Positions 23,741-31,117 of a stretch of DNA of 38,389 nucleotides are shown piece after piece. The notes below the pieces were generated by a model. That model worked only from the letters and a program-made list of their open reading frames with translations, searched no databases and was not told the origin of the DNA. Made by a program: the position numbers and the translations under genes. Numbering within the stretch: position 1 is the stretch's first letter; the number at the start of each line of letters is the position of its first letter. Source of the stretch: Nitrospiraceae bacterium (GTDB taxonomy: Bacteria > Nitrospirota > Nitrospiria > Nitrospirales > Nitrospiraceae); NCBI GenBank assembly GCA_009692155.1, contig SHZW01000019.1:1-38389 (forward strand), in the 5' to 3' direction.

Positions 23741-24129
23741 TAAATCCCAGTGAAGTGGTGCGTTTCTTTCATTCCCGCTCATTGACTCGCTTTAGAGAAT
23801 CGAGGAGCCTCGCTGCTCCACAATATCTGAAGCCGTTCAATGACGACCAGCAGGTCTGCAGTCGACCGTACTTTCTCACACACGGTATCGTTGTCTCATG
23901 ACAAGAAAAGGTCAAGAGCTTATCTGACGATCACTAAGCCTCACTTGGCAAATGAACTTCCCGTCGTCTTCATTTACGCTGCGATCAACCGCTCTGGCGC
24001 TCAACATTTTTCCGGATTAAGCCCTGCGGTCGAACGCCTGAGACTTTGAAGGGCAGGGATTGAACGATTAACGATCGCTCAGTTACTGAAGCGCTGTGTG
24101 AGCAGGAGACTGGGGGATAGCGGACCGAT
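23741..24129. other. 389-base gap without a convincing gene
   Basis: Lies between the convergent polA and hydrolase-like genes. Composition is visibly less GC-rich than the flanks. A 69-codon open frame (23840-24049) has no ribosome-binding site and no family resemblance, so I do not call it. A small hairpin GGAGC/GCTCC is at 23804-23819. No T-run terminator, repeat family or RNA gene is recognised. Confidence 0.4.
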
Positions 24130-25374
24130 TCAGGAATACAACGCCTGTACCATCTCGCTTGTATTGAACAGCATCGCATGCGTGCGCGTATAGGCCGCGT
24201 GGCCGTAGAGGTGGTCGCGGGCGCTGGTGGAGCCGGTCGAATCCTTGTAATCTATCAACAGGCACAGCCCGTCGTTCTGACATCGGACGCTCTTCCGCGC
24301 GCATTCCAGCCAGCGTTCGAATCCGTCCAATGGTTCCAGCAGTTCCCACAGCGCCTTGTTGGCGGCCTTTGCCCCTTCCGATCCCGTGCCGGCGTCGCTG
24401 CCGGCCACGGCCAGTTGCTGCACATAATCGCCGCCCCAGGCAATCGGCATCTCCATCGTGATCTGCGGCAGTTCCATCTTTGCGAGCCACCGTTTGCCGT
24501 CCACGCGCATCGGGCGATGGTTGACGACGTGAAGCAGTTTGCCGAGTCCCGACGGGTCCCATCCATAGCGAACCGGCGTGCCGAACGTCACGACGTCCAA
24601 CATGACGCCGTTCAACAGGCCGCCGCCCGGCACGGGCGATTCGAGGAGGGCGATCTCGCTGTCGGGCACGACCCCCTTGAGAACCTTGAGGACCATCTCG
24701 CGGATCGCCGACTTGCCGGGGGCCAGAAGATTCGAGAGCAACGCCATGATGAGTCCTGCCTGGCCGTGGGCCTGGACGAGAATGCGGTCACCGGCTCCAA
24801 AGCTGTGCTCGGCGCACAGGGCGTGAAGCCGATGGAACAGCCGCACGGCGGCCTCGGCGCGGCCCAGATGGTGCTGTTCGCAGGACCAGAGATCGCGCGC
24901 ACACATGATTGGGCGCGGCGCATTTCGGCTCACTGCCCTTTTAAACAGCTCCACATAGGCATTCGTAAAGTTACCGGCGTCGCCGGCCTGCCCATCGATC
25001 AGTTGTTTAGTCGAGCCGTCGTTCGCATAGGGCAGTTTTTTTTCGCCTGGCATGGTGGGCACGCCGTTGGTGTCCTGCCGCATGAGCGCCAGCAGCGCTT
25101 CCATCCCAGGAATCCCGCGTGAGTAGCCGCGCTTGAGTCCGCCGGCTTCGTCCAACCGCCCTGCACCAAAGAGATCGCTGCTCAAATGAGTGCCATGGAG
25201 GAAGATCACAGCGCGCACGCCGGTGCCGCCCAGTCGCTTGCCGTGCTCAGCCATGGCATCGAGCCAGGCAGGGGAGTCCGGAGAGGCGCCGGTCGGCAGC
25301 TCCCCGTAAGCGACGCGGTCGCCGGGGTCCTTGCGGTCGTATTCACTGTGCTGAAAGTTGTTGCCGATTGGCAT
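24130..25374 (-). CDS. alpha/beta-hydrolase-fold protein with altered nucleophile
   Basis: A 414-residue protein; the ATG at 25374 has AGAGG 5 bases upstream. Lipase-like landmarks are the oxyanion strand AVIFLHGTHLSSDLFG (H60-G61), the nucleophile-elbow region ILVQAHGQAGLIMALL, and DVVTFGTPVRYGW, which matches lipase VTFGTPHxG. At the elbow the usual G-x-S-x-G reads A202-H-G204-Q-A-G, so the Ser is replaced by Gly (codon GGC, one base from AGC). It may be a pseudoenzyme or use another residue. No signal peptide is visible, so it is probably cytoplasmic. It is divergent from another degenerate hydrolase-fold gene. Confidence 0.75.
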   Translation of the reverse strand: MPIGNNFQHSEYDRKDPGDRVAYGELPTGASPDSPAWLDAMAEHGKRLGGTGVRAVIFLHGTHLSSDLFGAGRLDEAGGLKRGYSRGIPGMEALLALMRQDTNGVPTMPGEKKLPYANDGSTKQLIDGQAGDAGNFTNAYVELFKRAVSRNAPRPIMCARDLWSCEQHHLGRAEAAVRLFHRLHALCAEHSFGAGDRILVQAHGQAGLIMALLSNLLAPGKSAIREMVLKVLKGVVPDSEIALLESPVPGGGLLNGVMLDVVTFGTPVRYGWDPSGLGKLLHVVNHRPMRVDGKRWLAKMELPQITMEMPIAWGGDYVQQLAVAGSDAGTGSEGAKAANKALWELLEPLDGFERWLECARKSVRCQNDGLCLLIDYKDSTGSTSARDHLYGHAAYTRTHAMLFNTSEMVQALYS

Positions 25375-25418
25375 GGCGCCTCTTTTATCAGAAGGGTTCC
25401 TCCTATTGCTAGGCTCGG

Positions 25419-25448
25419 TTGACCCACCTGAAAACCGCATGCTAAGTT
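25419..25448 (+). promoter_or_regulatory. promoter of the AlkP-fold gene, near-leaderless
   Basis: TTGACC (25419-25424), an 18-base spacer and TAAGTT (25443-25448) preceded by TGC, an extended -10. The ATG at 25459 is ten bases after the box with no ribosome-binding site, so the leader would be only a few bases. Confidence 0.45.
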
Positions 25449-25458
25449 GAATCCTCTT

Positions 25459-26436
25459 ATGGTTATTCGAGCGACCCTTACAGCGCTGACAGTAGCGCTC
25501 GGTTTTGTGTTGGCCTGTCCCGTTATGGCCGCGCCTCCGGCCGCTGAAGTCCAGCCCGAGCATGCGATTCTGTTCGTGCTGGAAGGCTTCGGGCAGGACT
25601 CGCTCAAGACCGGCGCCATGCCGGTGCTGAGCAAGCTGGTGAAAAATGGCTCGGTGGCCTGGTCAGCCGCCGCGGTCAATCCGCCGCTTCGCCTGCCGAC
25701 CATGGCTTCGATCTTCACCGGCCTGCCGGTGGAGAAACACGGCATGGACTGGGACACGTTCGATTTCGCCCGTGGCTATCCCCGGCCTCCCCTCATGTTC
25801 GATTATCTGGACTTGAGCGGTGGCAAAGACACCGCCGTCTTTTTCATGGAGGAGTCGCTCTACCAGCTCGCGCGGCCCTCCTCCTACGTGGACTATCAAA
25901 TTTGCGGCCGGCTCAGGCCGGAATGCCGCGCGGCCACCATCGTGACCTACGTGCAGGAGTATTTCAAAAAAGGCGAGCGGGGCGGATACAACCATTATGT
26001 GTATGGGCTGCCACACCTCTTGGTCGTGCACCTGCCGGACGCAGGCCGCGCCGGCCAGGAACAGGGTTGGACCTCCAAGGCCTACCGGGCGGCGCTGAAA
26101 GACGTGGACGACGCGATGAGCGCGATCCTCGATCTCTACAAGCAGTACAAGCTGTTCGATCACACGATGATCATTGTGACGGCGCTGAACGGCATCGGGG
26201 AGCAGAAACAAAACGGGTCGCTGCCGCATGTGCCGTGGATCGCGTCCGGCGCCAATATCAAATCGGGCCATACGATCGCAGCGCCCATCTCCATCATGGA
26301 TACCGGGGCGACGCTGATGCGCGCGTTCGGCCTCGAAACGCATACGGAATGGCAGAGCCGTGCGATCGAGGAAATTTTCCGCGCCCCCCGCGCGATCGTG
26401 CGGAACGAGCCCGCGCTGAATCTCTATGGCCAGTAA
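25459..26436 (+). CDS. alkaline-phosphatase-superfamily protein, probably inactive, exported
   Basis: A 325-residue protein with a signal peptide (MVIRATLTALTVALGFVLACPVMA read in part) and the fold of type I phosphodiesterases/nucleotide pyrophosphatases. The start ILFVLEGFGQDSL has E42 where the metal-binding Asp is expected. In PPLRLPTMASIFTGLPVEKHG, R78 occupies the place of the nucleophile Thr. VVHLPDAGRAGQEQG lacks the metal-binding His, and VTALNGIG replaces the usual SDHG. Four active-site positions are therefore changed. An ATG at 25459 fits the signal peptide better than the TTG at 25447. It overlaps the next gene by 11 bases. Confidence 0.75.
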   Translation: MVIRATLTALTVALGFVLACPVMAAPPAAEVQPEHAILFVLEGFGQDSLKTGAMPVLSKLVKNGSVAWSAAAVNPPLRLPTMASIFTGLPVEKHGMDWDTFDFARGYPRPPLMFDYLDLSGGKDTAVFFMEESLYQLARPSSYVDYQICGRLRPECRAATIVTYVQEYFKKGERGGYNHYVYGLPHLLVVHLPDAGRAGQEQGWTSKAYRAALKDVDDAMSAILDLYKQYKLFDHTMIIVTALNGIGEQKQNGSLPHVPWIASGANIKSGHTIAAPISIMDTGATLMRAFGLETHTEWQSRAIEEIFRAPRAIVRNEPALNLYGQ

Positions 26437-26854
26437 GCCGGTCGGTTTTGTGTTGGGGATGCTGACCCTGCTGGCGGTGTTGCCGGCCGGCTCCGCGCAG
26501 GCCGCGCCGCCGCCGGCGCACATGAAGGAATACGCAATCACGGTTGATGCCACCACGCTCCATCCGCCGACCCGGTGGCAGGTACCGGGCATCACGCCGA
26601 TGATCATGACGATGGACCCGGACAGCACCGAGGCCTACGCGACGACGGAGCGCCGCGAGCTCAAGCTCAAGCCCGGTTCGTACAAATTCGGGACCTTTAC
26701 GTTCGACTTTCCGTTTCAGGTCACGTTGGACGGAAAACTCGACTTCGCCCAATCGCTCGATCAGTGCGTGGCGGGGCGCGGCACGCAGATGCTGATGGTC
26801 ACGTGCAGTCGGATGTATCCTTACGGCGGTAAGCGGGAGTATGATTACAAATAG
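26426..26854 (+). CDS. small exported protein of unknown function
   Basis: A 142-residue protein with a signal peptide (FVLGMLTLLAVLPAGSAQA, cleavage near residue 26). The mature part is beta-rich: KEYAITVDATTLH, GITPMIMTMDPDSTE, ERRELKLKPGSYKFGTFTFDFPFQVTL, and two cysteines (RGTQMLMVTC and QCVAG) that could form a disulfide. No known motif. Its start lies 11 bases inside the end of the AlkP-fold gene, so the two are cotranscribed and probably act together in the periplasm. A palindromic mobile repeat directly follows its stop codon. Confidence 0.75.
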   Translation: MASKPVGFVLGMLTLLAVLPAGSAQAAPPPAHMKEYAITVDATTLHPPTRWQVPGITPMIMTMDPDSTEAYATTERRELKLKPGSYKFGTFTFDFPFQVTLDGKLDFAQSLDQCVAGRGTQMLMVTCSRMYPYGGKREYDYK

Positions 26855-26979
26855 TAGGGTGTTGAAAAGGCTGCCAGCTTTGTTCTCGGTCGCCCGTCTC
26901 CCTGCGACGAACCGAAAAACGTACGCTTCGGTCGCCGGACTCCCTGCGGCCTCGCCGGACAGCTTTTTTAAACATCCTA
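26855..26979. mobile_element. 125-bp palindromic repeat (MITE-like)
   Basis: The ends are inverted copies: TAGGGTGTTGAAAAGGCTG at 26855-26873 and, at the right end to 26979, the complement of TAGGATGTTTAAAAAAGCTG. The interior has two related blocks, CGGTCGCCCGTCTCCCTGCG and CGGTCGCCGGACTCCCTGCG, around an ACGTACG centre. There is no open frame. I associate such short elements with Nitrospira and other environmental genomes from general familiarity. It lies immediately after a stop codon and before the first HEAT-repeat gene. Confidence 0.6.
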
Positions 26980-27016
26980 GAAAAGACATAGAACGGAACG
27001 ACCGTGAAGAAAACTA

Positions 27017-28444
27017 ATGCCACAATCCATTGACGATCTCCTGGAAGCGCTCGAAGACGTCGACGACGCGACGCGGGAGGAAGCCGCGAAGGCGCTCGCC
27101 GAGCGTGCGGACCCCTCGACGCTCGAGGTCTTGTTGACCGCGGTGGGCGATGACTTCTGGTCGGTCCGGGCACATGCCGGATGGGCGGTCGCCAGGATCG
27201 GCGGGCCGAAAGCCGTCGAGGCGCTTGTCACGCTGTTCAACGATCCGATCATGGAAGTACGCAACGAGGCTGTGGCGGCCATGACGCATCTGGGTCGCGG
27301 CGTCGTGGACCGTCTGATCGCCTGCCTGAAGGACGAACGGTGGCGCGTGCGCGAGTATGCGGCCAAGACCTGCGGCGAACTCAAGGACGCGAAGGCCGTG
27401 GACGCGCTGCTGACCACTTGCCGCGACCGCGACGGGGCGGTGAAAAGCGCGGCGGCCGAGGCGCTGGGGAAAATCGGCGATGCGAAAGCGATCCCGGCGC
27501 TGATCAAGCTGTTCCGCGATACGTCGAAGATCGTCCGTGAAACCGCCGGCACGGCGCTCGTCGCAATCGGCGAGCCGTCCATCGGTCCGCTGATCGAGTG
27601 CCTGCACGACAAGGATTTCGTCGTCCGCTGCCACGGCGTCCGCGCGCTCGGCGGGATGACGACCGACTATCAAATCGGCCGCGCCTGGACCAAAGGCTCG
27701 AAGGTGGTGGAGGACGCGCTGCTCGCGGCATTGAAAGACCCCGATCGGGCCGTGCGGGAAGACGCGACGATCGCGCTGGGCATGATCGGCAGTCCGCGAT
27801 CGATCGATGCGCTGATCGAGGCCATGAAAGACGGGGCGGTGAAGCGGCACGCGATCATGTCGCTGGGCATGATCGGCGACGCGCGCGCGCTACCGGCGGT
27901 CATGGATGCGCTGAAAGGGAAGGGGATTCGCCAGGAGGGCACGCCGACGCCTGGATGCATCGTCAGCGAAGACGCGTTCATCAAGGAAGCGGCGGCGACG
28001 GCGCTCGGCCACTTCCGCGATCCCCGCGTCATTCCCGACCTGATCATGCTGCTCAAGGATCAGAATCTGCGGGAGCGAGCCGCTCCGTCGCTGGTGCTGA
28101 TCGGCGATACGGCGATTGAGCCGCTGATCGCATTTCTACACGATCCGAAAGCGTCGGAAGTGGAGTCGGAAGGAGAGCGCGTGATGTCGTTCGCGACCTC
28201 GCGCCTGACTGCCGTCGATGCGCTCAGGCAGATTACCGTTGAGACCCTGAAGAAGCTCGGCTGGGAGCCGCCGGATCAGGATGAAACCATGAAGGTGGAC
28301 AGCTCCAGGGCGGACAACCTCCGCGTCAACCTGCCGCTCGGCGAGACCGGACGCTTCGGGCCTTCGGGCGATTTGGCCCGGGGCGACATGAAGGACGGGG
28401 AGGCTGCTGAAAAAATCCTCCGCACCCGCAAGGCCGAACAATAA
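27017..28444 (+). CDS. HEAT-repeat protein 1
   Basis: A 475-residue protein made almost entirely of roughly 31-residue HEAT/PBS-lyase-like repeats of the form (D..AVEALLxxLxDxxxxVRxxAAxALGxIGD). Examples: DDFWSVRAHAGWAVARIG, ERWRVREYAAKTCGELKD, VVRCHGVRALGG and AVREDATIALGMIG. Such repeats form a superhelix for protein binding. The last 55 residues (after LGWEPPDQ) are charged and probably disordered. No signal peptide; cytoplasmic. The ribosome-binding site is weak. It is separated from the other four HEAT genes by a divergent beta-propeller gene. Confidence 0.92.
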   Translation: MPQSIDDLLEALEDVDDATREEAAKALAERADPSTLEVLLTAVGDDFWSVRAHAGWAVARIGGPKAVEALVTLFNDPIMEVRNEAVAAMTHLGRGVVDRLIACLKDERWRVREYAAKTCGELKDAKAVDALLTTCRDRDGAVKSAAAEALGKIGDAKAIPALIKLFRDTSKIVRETAGTALVAIGEPSIGPLIECLHDKDFVVRCHGVRALGGMTTDYQIGRAWTKGSKVVEDALLAALKDPDRAVREDATIALGMIGSPRSIDALIEAMKDGAVKRHAIMSLGMIGDARALPAVMDALKGKGIRQEGTPTPGCIVSEDAFIKEAAATALGHFRDPRVIPDLIMLLKDQNLRERAAPSLVLIGDTAIEPLIAFLHDPKASEVESEGERVMSFATSRLTAVDALRQITVETLKKLGWEPPDQDETMKVDSSRADNLRVNLPLGETGRFGPSGDLARGDMKDGEAAEKILRTRKAEQ

Positions 28445-28484
28445 ACTAGAGAGGAAGTCCCACCCCGTTCATCGTTCTGCGTGC

Positions 28485-29720
28485 TTACTTTCTGACCGCG
28501 ATCCCGTGCGGGTCGGCCGTTTCCTTCCCATCTTTCATGTTGCTTACCCGCGCAACCCCTATCAGCTCACCGCCTTTGCCACCGCCCGTCACCTTCACGA
28601 CGCCGACGCCGGGGGTCGAGCCCACCGCGTTATTGACCGCCTTGTCGTTGCCGGTGAGCGGGCTCGGCCCGCGCAGCGCAACGAACACATAGCTGCCGTC
28701 CGGCGCCGTGTCCATCAGGTCTGGCGCTGGATCGTCGCTCACCTTGCCGGCCAGATCGATGGTACCGACGCTGGTGTTGCCGGCCGAATCAATGACCTCG
28801 ATGTTGTTTCCGGCCCGATCGCCGCTCCAGACATACGAACCCACCGCTGCCATGCCGTGCGAGTCGGCCGTCTTGCCGTCGCGCGAGGTGATGAGCTTGA
28901 CGTCCACCGACTTCGGCAGGTTGCCGAGGCTCACCGCATACACGTCGTAGGCCAGTGAGGCTGCCGCCGGGAACTTGTCAGCCGGCCAGCCACCGCCCGA
29001 ATTGATGTACATCGTGTTGCCGACCTGGATGCCGCCGCAGCCGGCCGGATGGACCTGCTTGTTGTCCAATGTCGCGAGCACTTTCATCGGCGTCTCCGTG
29101 ACGTCCGTCACGATGAGCCCTCCGCCTCGCAGGGTGATGAAGGCGAATTTGCTGGAGACTTCGGTGATCGGGCAGACCGGCGCATTGTCCGGGCGCTCAG
29201 GGCTTTCCATCGGGCCGAGGGCCATCACGTCTTTGCTTTCGTCGAAGGTGAACTTGTGGTCCTTGTAATCCGTCCAGATCCGGATGAACTTCTTGTCCGC
29301 CATGTTGGCGGCGATCGCCATCTTCTGGTCCGGCGTCGGCCAGGCCGCGTGCACGTTCTTGCCCATGGACAGGCAGGCCTCCGGTTTCTTCGTGGCCGCA
29401 TCCATGAAGAGGACATGCCCGCTCAGGAAGGACAGGATGACGTGGGATTGATCCTTGGTGAAGAACAGCATGTGCGGCTGGCGCACCGGCTTCTTGGTCG
29501 CCTCTTCGCAGAGTTTGTTGACGTCGCCGGATAAATCCATCGTGACCGTCGGCTTCGCGCCGGACGGGTCGGCCGCCAGTTGGGCGCCGTCATAGATATG
29601 GAGATAGCCGCCGCTTTCTTTGCCCGTATCCGATTGATCGGCGAGCCAGACTTCGTACGCATCGGCCGGAGTGGTGAAGAGGGTGACAATCATGAGCACA
29701 AGCATGGACAGGATCTGCAT
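28485..29720 (-). CDS. exported beta-propeller-like (YVTN-type) protein
   Basis: A 411-residue protein. The ATG at 29720 has AAGGAGG 6 bases upstream and starts a signal peptide (MQILSMLVLMIVTLFTTPADA). The mature part has repeated blade-like strands: GYLHIYDGAQLAA, HMLFFTKDQSHVILSFLSGHVLFMD, KFAFITLRGGGLIVTDV, NNIEVIDSAGNTSVGTIDLAG and GSYVFVALRGPSPLTGN, with DPHGIAVRK at the end as in NHL/YVTN propellers. It is probably a periplasmic binding or electron-transfer-associated protein of unknown role. It is divergent from HEAT gene 2 and shares a symmetric promoter region with it. Confidence 0.8.
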   Translation of the reverse strand: MQILSMLVLMIVTLFTTPADAYEVWLADQSDTGKESGGYLHIYDGAQLAADPSGAKPTVTMDLSGDVNKLCEEATKKPVRQPHMLFFTKDQSHVILSFLSGHVLFMDAATKKPEACLSMGKNVHAAWPTPDQKMAIAANMADKKFIRIWTDYKDHKFTFDESKDVMALGPMESPERPDNAPVCPITEVSSKFAFITLRGGGLIVTDVTETPMKVLATLDNKQVHPAGCGGIQVGNTMYINSGGGWPADKFPAAASLAYDVYAVSLGNLPKSVDVKLITSRDGKTADSHGMAAVGSYVWSGDRAGNNIEVIDSAGNTSVGTIDLAGKVSDDPAPDLMDTAPDGSYVFVALRGPSPLTGNDKAVNNAVGSTPGVGVVKVTGGGKGGELIGVARVSNMKDGKETADPHGIAVRK

Positions 29721-29832
29721 GGTCGGCCTCCTTGGTGACGGATAATCGTCTGCGACTACAAACATTAAGAGACGATAGAAACCGGACGAGCGGGAGGATG
29801 TATGTATGAGGCTTAATAGCGTATGCTCCTGC

Positions 29833-29904
29833 ATGCTAAAGCGGCCTCCGCAGCCCTGTCAACCGGGCCGCGCGGTTGACAGGGCTAAAAAAACCTGTGA
29901 TACG
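29833..29904. promoter_or_regulatory. symmetric divergent promoter on a 13-bp inverted repeat
   Basis: AGCCCTGTCAACC (29852-29864) and GGTTGACAGGGCT (29874-29886) are perfect inverted copies separated by 9 bases. Each arm carries an outward-facing TTGACA. On the plus strand TTGACA (29876-29881) is followed after 17 bases by GATACG (29899-29904) with an upstream TG. On the minus strand TTGACA (29862-29857) is followed after 18 bases by TAGCAT (29838-29833). A run of seven A follows the right arm. The repeat may be an operator controlling both the propeller and HEAT genes. Confidence 0.55.
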
Positions 29905-29953
29905 GTCTTAACGAGTGAAAAATAAACGCATCGGCATCAGCCGATAGGTGGAC

Positions 29954-31036
29954 ATGGCCGACACGGTGCTGGAGCAGATTGCCGCGCTGAAAGACGAAGA
30001 CTGGGCGGTCCGCGAGGACGCGGCGGTCGCGCTGGGCGGGCTCCGTGACAAACGGGCCGTGGAGCCTCTCATCGCGGTGTTGCGCGATGCAGACCGCGCG
30101 GTGCGCGAGGCGGCGATTGCCGCCTTGACCGCCATCGGAGAGCCGGCGGTCGAGCCGCTCGGCGCCTGCCTGCACGATCGCAATCTGACCGTGCAGGAAT
30201 CTGCCGCCTCGATTTTGGCATTCATCGGGGATGCCCGCGTGGCGGACGAACTGATCGTCGCGTTGGCCGGCATCGATTGGGTCGTCCGCATGCATGCCGT
30301 CAGGGCGCTGGCCCGGATCGGCGACGCCCGCGCGATCCCGTCGCTCTTGCCGCTGCTGCAGGACAAGGTCAAGGCGGTCCGCGAGGAAACCAGCGGCGCC
30401 CTGGCGCGGCTGGGGCCTGCGGCGCTCCCGGTACTGGTCGAGGCGCTGGCGCACCAGGAATGGCTGGTGCGTCTCCATGCCGTCGAGGCACTGGGCAAGA
30501 CGAAATCGCCCGACGCGGTCGATCCGTTGCTGCGCCTTCTGTTTAATGACCGGGATTCCTCGCTGCGCGAAGACGCGGTCCGGGCGCTGGGCGACATCGG
30601 CGATGCGCGCGCCGTGGAGTTTTTGCTCACGGCGCTGAAGGAGCCGGGCCTGCGCCCGCTCGTGGTCGACGCGCTGGGGAAAATCGGCGATCGGCGTGCC
30701 GTGCCGGCATTGGTGGCGGTGGTGCAGGGGACGGACCGGCCTGAGCGCAGCCGGGAGGTTGCCGGCTGCGGTGATAAATGGGACGAAGAAATGGCGGCGA
30801 TGGCCGGGGCCGCCCATGCGCTGGGACAGATTCGGGACGCGGCGACGATTCCGACGCTGGTCGCGGCCTTGCAGAATACCGTGACCCGCGCAGAGGCGGC
30901 GACCGCGCTCGTGGCGTTCGGGCAGCCGGCTATTCCGCATCTGGTGGCGGTGCTCAAGAACGAGCAGGACGGCAACATCCTCTTTCATGCGAAGGAAGCT
31001 CTGGCCCGGTTGGGCTGGCGGGCCGGCAGAATATAA
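29954..31036 (+). CDS. HEAT-repeat protein 2
   Basis: A 360-residue protein of about eleven HEAT/PBS-lyase-like repeats. Typical units are EDWAVREDAAVALGGLRD, IDWVVRMHAVRALARIGD, QEWLVRLHAVEALGKTKS and DSSLREDAVRALGDIGD. A non-repeat insertion TDRPERSREVAGCGDKWDEE interrupts the array near residue 265 and holds the only cysteine. No signal peptide. The ATG at 29954 is preferred; the GTG at 29948 is possible. A hairpin repeat starts at its stop codon, before HEAT gene 3. Confidence 0.92.
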   Translation: MADTVLEQIAALKDEDWAVREDAAVALGGLRDKRAVEPLIAVLRDADRAVREAAIAALTAIGEPAVEPLGACLHDRNLTVQESAASILAFIGDARVADELIVALAGIDWVVRMHAVRALARIGDARAIPSLLPLLQDKVKAVREETSGALARLGPAALPVLVEALAHQEWLVRLHAVEALGKTKSPDAVDPLLRLLFNDRDSSLREDAVRALGDIGDARAVEFLLTALKEPGLRPLVVDALGKIGDRRAVPALVAVVQGTDRPERSREVAGCGDKWDEEMAAMAGAAHALGQIRDAATIPTLVAALQNTVTRAEAATALVAFGQPAIPHLVAVLKNEQDGNILFHAKEALARLGWRAGRI

Positions 31037-31099
31037 AATGAAAAATTAGAAATGAAAAATGGCAGAAATGTTTCATTTTGCATTTTAAATTTTTAATTT
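31035..31099. repeat. AT-rich word-built hairpin (AAAATGAAAAAT words)
   Basis: AAAATGAAA (31035-31043) is a perfect inverted match to TTTCATTTT (31071-31079). The left arm repeats AAATGAAAAAT and the right arm repeats its complement, ending TTTTAAATTTTTAATTT. It lies between HEAT genes 2 and 3. The right arm is T-rich, so it could act as an end signal, or supply -10-like sequence for gene 3. Confidence 0.55.
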
Positions 31100-31100
31100 C

Positions 31101-31117
31101 GTGCGCCTATGGCGCAC
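31101..31117. promoter_or_regulatory. perfect palindrome overlapping the start of HEAT gene 3
   Basis: GTGCGCC (31101-31107) and GGCGCAC (31111-31117) form a perfect 7-bp stem with the 3-base loop TAT. The candidate start ATG (31109-31111) lies in the loop and at the edge of the right arm. In mRNA this would hide that start codon; initiation might instead occur at the ATG at 31124. Confidence 0.45.

Noticed and set aside
23840-24049. 69-codon open frame downstream of polA
   Set aside because: No ribosome-binding site, residue pattern not protein-like, and no family resemblance; the gap is likely non-coding.
29852-29886. The 13-bp inverted repeat as an intrinsic terminator
   Set aside because: No T-run follows the stem on either strand; the run of A lies on the wrong side for the plus strand. 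The outward TTGACA boxes fit a promoter or operator better.
29885-30988. Two long minus-strand frames opposite HEAT gene 2
   Set aside because: Repetitive antisense of HEAT repeats; they show no start signals and no independent domain.
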